Shown: piece after piece, positions 55,653-63,089 of the stretch | Layout: each line of letters begins with the position of its first letter | Position numbering within the stretch: the first letter of the stretch is position 1 | Assembly (NCBI RefSeq): GCF_003666685.1 | Contig: NZ_RCIZ01000002.1 | Span: 82,501-146,500 of the forward strand | From: Mesorhizobium sp. YM1C-6-2 | Lineage (GTDB): Bacteria > Pseudomonadota > Alphaproteobacteria > Rhizobiales > Rhizobiaceae | Reading direction: 5' to 3' | Length of the DNA stretch: 64,000 nucleotides | Program-made: the position numbers and the translations under genes | The notes under the pieces: model-generated | The model's input: only the letters and a program-made list of their open reading frames with translations | What the model was told of the DNA's origin: nothing | Databases searched by the model: none

Positions 55653-56914
55653 TGGCGCTCGATCCCAAGGCATTTCTCACCGCGATCTTCGAAGCGGCAG
55701 TCGCCGCGGCCGATCCCGAGCGGACGATCCGCGCGCATCTGCCGGCGAAGCCGAAGGGCCGCACGATCGTGATCGGCGCCGGCAAGGGTTCGGCGCAGAT
55801 GGCGGCCGCCTTTGAGAAGGCCTGGGACGGGCCGATCGAGGGGCTGGTCGTCACACGTTATGGATATGCCGCGCGCTGCGAGCGGATCGAGATCATAGAG
55901 GCGGCGCATCCGGTGCCGGATGAAGCCGGCCTGATTGCGTCGAAGCGGTTGCTGGAAAAGGTGTCCGGCCTGACGGCGGACGACCTCGTCGTTGCGCTGG
56001 TCTCCGGCGGCGGCTCGGCGCTGCTGCCGTCGCCGGCACCGGGGCTGACACTTGCCGACGAGATCGCGGTCAACGAGGCGCTGCTCGCCTCCGGCGCGCC
56101 GATCGCCGCGATGAACACGATCCGCAAGCATGTTTCCACCATCAAGGGCGGACGTCTGGCGGCGGCAGCCCACCCGGCGAAGGTCGTGTCGCTCGTCGTC
56201 TCCGACATTCCCGGCGACGATCCGGCGCTGGTCGCCTCTGGCCCGACCATTCCGGGCGAGGGCAGCCGCGCCGAGGCGCTGGACTTCGTGAAGGCCTATG
56301 CCATGAAGCTGCCGGACGCGGTGACGGCGCATCTCAACGCGCCCGAAGCCGACGCGCCCGAGATTGACGATCCACGCTTTGCCGGCAACGAGGTTCACCT
56401 GATTGCTTCTGCGGCGGTGTCGCTCGATGCGGCGGCTGCCGAAGCCAGGCGCCAGGGCATCGAGGCGGTGATCCTGTCGGATTCCATCGAGGGCGAGGCG
56501 CGCGAAGTGGGTTCGGTACATGCCGCATTGGCCCGCCAAGTCGGGTCGCGAAACCGGCCGTTCCGAAAGCCGGTGCTCATCCTCTCCGGCGGCGAGACGA
56601 CGGTGACGCTGCGCGCGAAAGGCAAGGGCGGGCGCAACACCGAGTTCCTGCTGGCCTTCGCGATCGGCATCAACGGTTTTGACGGCATCCATGCGCTCGC
56701 CGCCGACACTGACGGCATCGACGGCTCGGAGAACAATGCCGGCGCCTTCGCCGACGGCTCGACCGTGGCGCGCATGCGGGCTGTGGGCGTCGACGCCAAG
56801 TCGATGCTGGCTGGCAACAATGCCTGGACCGCTTTCCACGTCGTCGGCGATCTCTTCGTGCCGGGGCCGACGGGCACCAACGTCAACGATCTGAGAGCGA
56901 TCCTCATCCGCTGA
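55652..56914 (+). CDS. Glycerate 2-kinase, GckA/TtuD type
   Basis: 420 residues, DUF4147 plus MOFRL architecture. Identifying segments are VIGAGKGSAQMAAAFE, LVSGGGSALLPSPAPGLTL, MNTIRKHVSTIKGGRLA in the N-domain, and LSGGETTVTLRAKGKGGRNTEF and ALAADTDGIDGSENNAGA in the C-domain. It phosphorylates D-glycerate. As the glyoxylate formed by ureidoglycolate lyase is normally taken to glycerate by glyoxylate carboligase and tartronate semialdehyde reductase (not in this window), the enzyme links the purine cluster to central metabolism. Confidence 0.92.
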   Translation: MALDPKAFLTAIFEAAVAAADPERTIRAHLPAKPKGRTIVIGAGKGSAQMAAAFEKAWDGPIEGLVVTRYGYAARCERIEIIEAAHPVPDEAGLIASKRLLEKVSGLTADDLVVALVSGGGSALLPSPAPGLTLADEIAVNEALLASGAPIAAMNTIRKHVSTIKGGRLAAAAHPAKVVSLVVSDIPGDDPALVASGPTIPGEGSRAEALDFVKAYAMKLPDAVTAHLNAPEADAPEIDDPRFAGNEVHLIASAAVSLDAAAAEARRQGIEAVILSDSIEGEAREVGSVHAALARQVGSRNRPFRKPVLILSGGETTVTLRAKGKGGRNTEFLLAFAIGINGFDGIHALAADTDGIDGSENNAGAFADGSTVARMRAVGVDAKSMLAGNNAWTAFHVVGDLFVPGPTGTNVNDLRAILIR

Positions 56915-56921
56915 CTGGCTC

Positions 56922-58478
56922 TCATGTCGCCATCAGCTTTTTGACCGCCAGCATGTCCTGAAGGAAGCGCTCGCGTTCGGCTTCCTTGTCCGCCGCCTCG
57001 CGGATGCGCAGGATGAAGGAGGGGTGGATGGTGAGGAAGATGCGCAGCCCATCCTCGCGCTCGATCATCTGACCACGCATTTTCGTGATCGGCACCGCCT
57101 TGCCGAGCAGCGACTGTGCCGCTGTTGCGCCGAGCGCCACGACGAGGCTTGGCTTGGTCAGGGCAAGCTCTTTGTCGAGCCACCAGCGGCAGGCCTGGAT
57201 CTCGCCGGCATTGGGCTTCGAGTGGATGCGGCGCTTGCCGCGCGGCTCGAACTTGAAATGTTTCACGGCATTGGTGACGTAGGTCTTCCTACGGTCGACG
57301 CCGGCTTCGTCGAGCACGGCGTCGAAGACTTTCCCGGCCGGACCGACGAAAGGCTTGCCGGCCAGATCCTCTTGGTCGCCGGGCTGCTCGCCGACAAACA
57401 CGACCGTTGCATCTTCAGGTCCTTCGCCGAATACGGTTTGCGTGGCGTCGCGCCACAGGGGGCAGCGGCGGCAGCTTTCGGCCGCCTTGCGCAATTCGGC
57501 GATCGAGCGGGCGCCGGCGCCATCGTCGCTCGGCGCGGGTTCGCGCGGCGTCGGCCAGTGTTTGGCCTGGACCTTGGCATGATGGGGAGCAGGAGCCGTC
57601 GGCATCTTCTCGATCATCTCCCTGGCGGCGGCATCGGCGCCGGCTACCAGGCGAGGAATGAGCGGAGCCTCCGGAAGGTTCCGCCAATATTTCTTCGGCA
57701 TCTCCTTCTGCATCGCCTTGGTCTTCAGGCGCGCCGGGTTGAAGATGTTCTGGTAGTAGGTCTGCCATAGTTCTTCGGCGGCGTCCTCTGCCGGCGCGTC
57801 GCGCTTGTCGGCGCCGGGCGTGAAGGTCAGATCAGCCGTATCCCAATGCGCGCAAAGATGGGGTGTGAGGATCGACCAGCGCATGCCGGTGAAACGGCGC
57901 ACGAAGAACGGCGCGTTGCGCTCGACGATGAAATGCTCCGGCTCAAACCAGGCGACGTAGCGCTCGTCATCGCCGTCGCCGATCTTCCGGAAACGCACGA
58001 AGGCGCGCATCTTGTGGATGTCGCGGCCGACCGCCTTCTCCAGTGCCTCGAAGCGCCGCACGTCAGGATCGGAGGCGATCTTCAGCAGCGCCGGCTCGGC
58101 ACGCATGCGCCACAGCATGCGGTAGAGCAGCGCAAAGCGCTCGGGATCGTTGTGGCAGACGACGATCTCGGCGCGTTTCACGAACTCGCGGGGGACGGTG
58201 AGTTGTGGCCCTGCGTTCCGGCCGTCATCCTCGGGCTTGTCCCGAGAATTTGCCACAGCAGCCAAACGTTCGGCGTGGATAGATCCTCGGGACAAGCCCG
58301 AGGATGACGGAGAGGGGTGTGGGCTTCCGTCACCACTAACAACCCATGCAACTTCCTCCGGCCTCACTCCACCCAGCGCCAGCCGGCGCGCCGCATCCCG
58401 CCAGCTTGCGAAGTCGGTCTCGCCGGCAAGATGAACCGTATGGGCGGAGAGGTCGAGAAGCGCGTTCTGCATGGTCAA
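56922..58478 (-). CDS. udgX: UdgX-type uracil-DNA glycosylase with N-terminal DUF4130
   Basis: 518 residues. Residues 1-250 are a DUF4130 (TIGR03915) domain (VCHNDPERFALLYRMLWR, VGRDIHKMRAFVRFR, HFIVERNAPFFVRRF). Residues about 325-518 are a family-4-like uracil-DNA glycosylase: CRRC (336, 339) for the [4Fe-4S] cluster, GEQPGDQED (363-371), HPS (485-487), and the UdgX hallmark KRRIH (415-419), whose His forms a covalent bond to the abasic site. The start at 58478 overlaps the radical SAM stop (ATGA). A palindromic repeat supplies residues about 57-86, between DUF4130 elements. Confidence 0.92.
   Translation of the reverse strand: MTMQNALLDLSAHTVHLAGETDFASWRDAARRLALGGVRPEEVAWVVSGDGSPHPSPSSSGLSRGSIHAERLAAVANSRDKPEDDGRNAGPQLTVPREFVKRAEIVVCHNDPERFALLYRMLWRMRAEPALLKIASDPDVRRFEALEKAVGRDIHKMRAFVRFRKIGDGDDERYVAWFEPEHFIVERNAPFFVRRFTGMRWSILTPHLCAHWDTADLTFTPGADKRDAPAEDAAEELWQTYYQNIFNPARLKTKAMQKEMPKKYWRNLPEAPLIPRLVAGADAAAREMIEKMPTAPAPHHAKVQAKHWPTPREPAPSDDGAGARSIAELRKAAESCRRCPLWRDATQTVFGEGPEDATVVFVGEQPGDQEDLAGKPFVGPAGKVFDAVLDEAGVDRRKTYVTNAVKHFKFEPRGKRRIHSKPNAGEIQACRWWLDKELALTKPSLVVALGATAAQSLLGKAVPITKMRGQMIEREDGLRIFLTIHPSFILRIREAADKEAERERFLQDMLAVKKLMAT
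58223..58309 (-). repeat. 87-bp palindromic element inserted in the udgX reading frame
   Basis: Two 24-bp arms, 58223-58246 (CGTCATCCTCGGGCTTGTCC...) and 58286-58309, are perfect inverted complements around a 39-bp centre. This is the widespread Rhizobiales palindromic repeat usually found between genes. Its length is 29 codons exactly, so the frame stays open, and it adds the PSSSGLSRGS...RDKPEDDG segment, which relatives lack. It recalls the coding palindromic elements of Rickettsia. Confidence 0.9.
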
Positions 58479-59710
58479 AACAGCGAAAGCTGCTCGCAGG
58501 ATGAAACGATCTTCTCGCGCAGCGCCGGCTGGTCGGTGAGCCCGCCGGGCGACCAGCCTTCGGCCGTGATGAAGGGCCTGACCTTGGCGAGTGAATGGCA
58601 GAGCCGGCCGATATCTTCGAGGCGCAGGCGGCGGTGCCAGCGAGTCTCCAGAATGCGCGCGACGACCTTGGCGCCGAGCCCCGGCACGCGCAGCAGCGTT
58701 TCCCGGTCGGCCCTGTTCACGTCGACCGGGAAGATGGCTCGGTGCCTGAGCGCCCAGGCGAGTTTAGGGTCGATCTCGAGGTCGAGCATGCCGTCGGGAC
58801 GGCCGTCGAGGATTTCATCCTGCGCGAAGCCGTAAAAGCGCATCAGCCAGTCGGCCTGGTAGAGGCGGTGCTCGCGCATCAGCGGCGGCTTCTTCAGCGG
58901 CAGCGAGGACGAGGCGTCGGGAATCGGGCTGAAGGCGGAATAATAGACGCGGCGCAGGCGGTAGCTGCCGTAGAGCCGCGCGCTGGTCTGCAGGATGCCG
59001 GCGTCGGGCGTTGCGTCGGCACCGACGATCATCTGCGTCGACTGGCCGCCGGTGGCGAAGCGCTGGCGCCTCTTCGTCCGCAGCGTCGGCTCCGACTTCT
59101 CCTCTATCTTCGAGCGCAGCGCGGCCATGGAAAGCCGGATGGTTTCCGGACGCTTTTCCGGTGCGAGCTTCTTGACGCCCTCGTCGGTCGGCAGCTCGAC
59201 GTTGATCGACAGGCGGTCGGCGTACCGTCCCGCCGCGTCGAGCAGGTCCTGCGAACATTCGGGGATAGTCTTCAGGTGAATGTAGCCGCCGAAATTCTCC
59301 TGCTCGCGCAGGCGGCGCGCGACCTCGACAAGCTCGGCCATCGTCTCGTCGGGCGAGCGGATGACGCCCGAGGAGAGGAACAGGCCTTCGATGTAGTTGC
59401 GCTTGTAGAAGGCGACGGTGAGTTTCACGACCTCGTCGACCGTGAAGCGGGCGCGGCGGACGTTGGACGACGAGCGGTTGATGCAATAGCTGCAGTCGTA
59501 GATGCAGAAATTGGTGAGCAGGATCTTCAGGAGCGAGATGCAGCGGCCGTCAGGCGCATAGGAATGGCAGATGCCCATGCCTTCGGTCGAGCCGATGCCG
59601 CCGGTCTTGCGTGAGTCGCGTTTCTCCGCGCCCGAGGAGGCGCAGGAAGCGTCGTATTTGGCGGCGTCGGACAGGATCGCCAGCTTTTCGCGCGTGTTGA
59701 GCAGGGCCAT
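58475..59710 (-). CDS. Putative DNA modification/repair radical SAM protein
   Basis: 411 residues from MALLNTREKL. The radical SAM cluster is CIYDCSYC (Cys69, Cys73, Cys76). Before it, YDASCASSG and ICHSYAPDGRC carry additional cysteines. A helix-hairpin-helix near the C-terminus (LLRVPGLGAKVVARILETRWHRRL) suggests DNA binding. It belongs to the TIGR03916 type regularly found beside DUF4130/UdgX genes; the reaction is unknown. A perfect SOS box lies directly before the start codon. Two in-frame starts upstream (59749) would read through that box and are not favoured. Confidence 0.9.
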   Translation of the reverse strand: MALLNTREKLAILSDAAKYDASCASSGAEKRDSRKTGGIGSTEGMGICHSYAPDGRCISLLKILLTNFCIYDCSYCINRSSSNVRRARFTVDEVVKLTVAFYKRNYIEGLFLSSGVIRSPDETMAELVEVARRLREQENFGGYIHLKTIPECSQDLLDAAGRYADRLSINVELPTDEGVKKLAPEKRPETIRLSMAALRSKIEEKSEPTLRTKRRQRFATGGQSTQMIVGADATPDAGILQTSARLYGSYRLRRVYYSAFSPIPDASSSLPLKKPPLMREHRLYQADWLMRFYGFAQDEILDGRPDGMLDLEIDPKLAWALRHRAIFPVDVNRADRETLLRVPGLGAKVVARILETRWHRRLRLEDIGRLCHSLAKVRPFITAEGWSPGGLTDQPALREKIVSSCEQLSLF

Positions 59711-59712
59711 TC

Positions 59713-59727
59713 GTTCATGATATGTTC
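59713..59727 (-). promoter_or_regulatory. LexA (SOS) box of alphaproteobacterial type
   Basis: GTTC-ATGATAT-GTTC on the plus strand, which reads GAAC-N7-GAAC in the direction of the gene, is an exact match to the alphaproteobacterial LexA site GTTC-N7-GTTC. It ends 3 bp before the radical SAM start codon at 59710. LexA bound there would shut off the radical SAM-UdgX pair until DNA damage occurs. Confidence 0.7.
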
Positions 59728-59773
59728 TTTCGGACGAAAGCGCCAACACATTTGATAAGCGGCCTTGCGCAGC

Positions 59774-61162
59774 TCACACCTCGTGCAGGTAAAGGTGGTA
59801 GTCGAGCTCGTTGACGGTGCGGGCGACGCGCAGATATTCGGCGTGCTTGATCTCGACGAAGGTGCGATGCATGTCCTCGCCGAGGGCCTGCTTCAGGAAT
59901 TCCGACTTCCTGGCAAGCTCGATCGCCGAGCGCCAGTCCGGCGGCATGGTGTTGGACGCGTCGGTGGCGGCCTCGTAGCCATTGCCCTTGGTTTCCGGAC
60001 CCGGATCGAGCTTCTCGTCCAACCCCTTGTTTATTCCGGCAAGCACCGTTGCGGCGACGAGATAGGGATTGGCGTCGACTCCGGACGGCCGGTGCTCGAT
60101 GCGGCGCGCGGCGATGTTGCCGGCCGGTACGCGCAGCGCCACCGAGCGGTTGTTGACGCCCCAACTGGGCGCTACCGGCGCATAGGACTGGGAGACGAAG
60201 CGCCGCCAGGAATTGGCGTGTGGCGCGAAGACCAGCATCGATTCCGCCATGGTCGCGGACAGCCCTCCGAGGGCGTGCAGAAGGTTCGGTGACCACGTCC
60301 CTTCGCGCTCCTCGACGAAGACGTTTTTGCCACCGGCGTCCTGCAGCGAGACATGCAGATGCATGCCGGAGCCGGCGTAACGCTCGATCGGCTTGGCCAT
60401 GAAGCAGGCGGTGACGCCGTGGCGGCGCGCCTGCGCCCTGACCAGCCGCTTCAGCATCAGAAGGTCGTCGGCGGCCTGCAGCACGTTCTTGCGGTAGTTG
60501 AGCGTCAGCTCGTACTGGCCGGGCGCATATTCCGAGATGACTGTTTCGGCGGGGATGCCCTGAAGCTTGGCGGCGGCATAGATGTCCGAAAACAGCGGCT
60601 CCATGCCGTGCAGGTGATCGACGGAATAGACCTCGGTCTTGCCGCTCTTGCGGCCGTCGAGCACGGCGGTCGCGGGCTGCACGCGCCCCTCGGCGTCGCG
60701 CTCATTGGCGAGCAGAAAGAATTCCAGCTCGAAGGCGCCGGCCGGATACAGGCCCTTTTGCGCGAAGGCGTCGACCTGGCGGGCGAGCGCGTGGCGCGGG
60801 TCTGACGTCATCGGCGCGCCGTCCAGCGCATACATCGACATCAGCACCTGGCCGCGCGCGGGGGAGGTGCCGTGCAGCGGCTTCAGCGTGCCTGGGATCG
60901 GCCATGCCCTGAGGTCGCCGTCGCCGGAATCCCAGATCAGGCCGGTCTCGTGGACGTCCTCGCCGGTGATGTCGAGGCCGAGGATCGAGATTGGCAGGTG
61001 GCGGCCGTGCTCGTAGAGGCCCATCAGCTCGTGGCGGCGGATGATCTTGCCGCGCCCGACCCCGTTGGCGTCGGTGAGCACGATATCGAAAGCCTCGATC
61101 TCGGGATGAGCGTCGAGGAAGGCCTTTGCTTCGTCTGGGGTCGAACCGGAGGGGGACGTCAT
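59774..61162 (-). CDS. Glutamine synthetase family protein (gamma-glutamyl-amine ligase type)
   Basis: 462 residues from MTSPSG. It shows the glutamine synthetase beta-grasp and catalytic domains: AFDIVLTDANGVGRGKII, FELEFFLL with metal-binding Glu, EYAPGQYELTL, GSGMHLHVSLQD, and RIEHRPSGVDANPYLVAATVLAG. The tyrosine used for adenylylation in GlnA is absent, and the pattern is that of PuuA/GlnT-like ligases acting on polyamines, ethanolamine or other amines. The aminotransferase gene 25 bp upstream is likely cotranscribed and may act on the same amine. Confidence 0.85.
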   Translation of the reverse strand: MTSPSGSTPDEAKAFLDAHPEIEAFDIVLTDANGVGRGKIIRRHELMGLYEHGRHLPISILGLDITGEDVHETGLIWDSGDGDLRAWPIPGTLKPLHGTSPARGQVLMSMYALDGAPMTSDPRHALARQVDAFAQKGLYPAGAFELEFFLLANERDAEGRVQPATAVLDGRKSGKTEVYSVDHLHGMEPLFSDIYAAAKLQGIPAETVISEYAPGQYELTLNYRKNVLQAADDLLMLKRLVRAQARRHGVTACFMAKPIERYAGSGMHLHVSLQDAGGKNVFVEEREGTWSPNLLHALGGLSATMAESMLVFAPHANSWRRFVSQSYAPVAPSWGVNNRSVALRVPAGNIAARRIEHRPSGVDANPYLVAATVLAGINKGLDEKLDPGPETKGNGYEAATDASNTMPPDWRSAIELARKSEFLKQALGEDMHRTFVEIKHAEYLRVARTVNELDYHLYLHEV

Positions 61163-61187
61163 GATGGAACTCTGTTTGCCGCTTGTC

Positions 61188-62561
61188 TCACGCCGCAAGA
61201 AGCGCCGCAACCTCGCCGAAGGCGCGAACCAGGCGGTCGACCTGGCGCCTGGTGGTGGCCGGCGAGACCAGCATCATGTTGTGGAACGGCGCGATCAGCA
61301 CGCCACGGTTGACCAGCGCGACGTGGATCGCGGCCTCGAGATCGGGTGCATGCGCGGCTTCCGCCTCGCCGCCGTTCCTGAGTGGTCCCTCGGCGCAGAT
61401 GAACTCGACGCGGGCGCCGACACGCGTCACGTGCCAGGGCAGGCCGTGCGATGCGATCGCGGCGGACAGTCCTGACGCGAGGCGTTCCGCGAGTTCTTCC
61501 ATGTGGGCGTAGTTCGCCTCGGTCATCACCTCCTCCAGTGTTGCGCGCATGGCGGCGAACTGCAGCGGGTTGGCCGACAGTGTGGTGCCCATGCCGGAAT
61601 AGCCTGATACCTTGGTCCTGTTGTAGGCGCGGTAGCGGCGGGCGAGGTCGGCGCTCATGCCCCAGACGCTCGCCGGCACGCCGCCGGCGACCGGCTTGCC
61701 GAGCACGAAGAGGTCGGGCTCCAGACCGTAACGCCGGGTGTAGCCGCCCGGGCCGGTCGAGATGGTGTGCGTCTCGTCTATGAGGAGCAGCGTGCCCGCC
61801 TTGCGGGTAAGCCGGCGAAGCGCGTCGTGGAAGCCGGGATCCGGCAGCACCATGCAGGAATTGGTCAGCACCGGCTCGGTGATGACGCAGGCGACGTCCT
61901 TGTCCGCGAGGGCCTTTTCGAGCGCGGGAATGTCGTTGAACTCGACGACCTTGGTGGCGCCGGTGAGGTCGCGGAACTCGCCGGCGAGACCGGGGCGGTT
62001 GACGGGCTTGCCGCCGACCAGCCGCACCATCGTCTCGTCGACGGAGCCGTGATAGCAGCCGTTGAAGACGAGGATCTTGGGACGGCCGGTGACGGCGCGG
62101 GCGACGCGCAGCGCAAAACGGTTGGCGTCGGTGGCGGTGGTGGCGATCTGCCATTCGGCGAGTCCGAAACGCTCCGACAGCAACCGGCCGAGCACCAGCG
62201 CGTCCGCGTCGGGCAGCATGTAGGTCAGGCCGCGGTCCGACTGCCGGCGGATGGCGCGCGCGACCGGCGGCGGCGAATGGCCGAACATCGAGCCGGTGTC
62301 GCCAAGGCAGAAATCGTCGAGGCGGATGCCGTCGATATCGAGGATCGTCGCGCCGCGCGCGCGGTCGACGACAACAGGGAAGGGCGTCGGCCAGTCGTTC
62401 ATCCAGTGCATCGGCACGCCGCCGAAGAAGCCGGCGATGCCCTTGCCGAAGGCGGCTGCCGATTTCGGCCGCGCGGCGCGGAAAATTTCCGCTTCTGCGG
62501 TCCGCAGCTTCCTGATGCGGGCGAGGCCGACGCCGCCCTGGCTGTTCCCAGATGTCTTCAT
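61188..62561 (-). CDS. Class III PLP-dependent aminotransferase
   Basis: 457 residues if started at 62561 (MKTSGN); an ATG at 62582 adds seven. The PLP site is LFVLGKPVAGGVP with its Lys, the Asp is in LLLIDETHT, and FGHSPPPVARAIRRQ, CYHGSVDETMV and TTATDANRFALRVARAVTGR follow the glutamate-1-semialdehyde-aminomutase/omega-transaminase pattern. TTATDAN replaces the usual NSGTEA. Paired with a glutamine-synthetase-like ligase, a polyamine or amino-alcohol substrate is plausible but unproven. Confidence 0.85.
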   Translation of the reverse strand: MKTSGNSQGGVGLARIRKLRTAEAEIFRAARPKSAAAFGKGIAGFFGGVPMHWMNDWPTPFPVVVDRARGATILDIDGIRLDDFCLGDTGSMFGHSPPPVARAIRRQSDRGLTYMLPDADALVLGRLLSERFGLAEWQIATTATDANRFALRVARAVTGRPKILVFNGCYHGSVDETMVRLVGGKPVNRPGLAGEFRDLTGATKVVEFNDIPALEKALADKDVACVITEPVLTNSCMVLPDPGFHDALRRLTRKAGTLLLIDETHTISTGPGGYTRRYGLEPDLFVLGKPVAGGVPASVWGMSADLARRYRAYNRTKVSGYSGMGTTLSANPLQFAAMRATLEEVMTEANYAHMEELAERLASGLSAAIASHGLPWHVTRVGARVEFICAEGPLRNGGEAEAAHAPDLEAAIHVALVNRGVLIAPFHNMMLVSPATTRRQVDRLVRAFGEVAALLAA

Positions 62562-62616
62562 GATCCTGCCCGAGACGTTCATCGTTCCTAGCCGTTGGCG
62601 CGTTTTGCTGCAATCG

Positions 62617-62918
62617 AGGAGGGGTACCCGCGCGCTTCATCCTTGCCACGCCTGCTTTCGCATCTGGCCATTGCCTGGAAAGGTGGGAAGCGGGGCACGG
62701 GGCCTAGCCTCTCAAATGTTATACGTGGCCGGTTTCCCGCACCCCGCCGGCGTTCTTGCCCTACCTGGAGGGGACGCAGAATCGTTTCACCGCGCGACCT
62801 CGGTCAGGGCCCGGTCCTCGGGGCTCATCACCCAGCCGCGCCACCTCCGCGCGACCGAACCGGTACCGCCGCCCTCCCCTGATCCCTGGTCCGGACCAGG
62901 GTTCCCGCGAGGGCGGTG
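62617..62918 (-). repeat. Dispersed repeat, copy B (inverted relative to copy A)
   Basis: About 302 bp, the reverse complement of 24984-25308 with a highly conserved 215-bp end (about 62700-62918) and a more divergent remainder. It occupies most of the 500-bp gap between the aminotransferase and ABC-F genes. The rest of the gap (62919-63089) holds no gene; it contains a CCTCCCACGGGGGGAG element like that of the mosaic repeats. Confidence 0.9.
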
Positions 62919-63089
62919 CGAGAAGTATCGCTCAGGCGAGAGAGGTGTGAATGAACAGCCGCTAAATTTTCTCGATATCTTGGAAAATCAATGGCTTGGC
63001 CGACGCATCCATCCACGCGGCATTGCACACCTCCCACGGGGGGAGATGGAGAGGCTGGACCTGCCGGGCTCGCCGCCGATGCGACGAAC

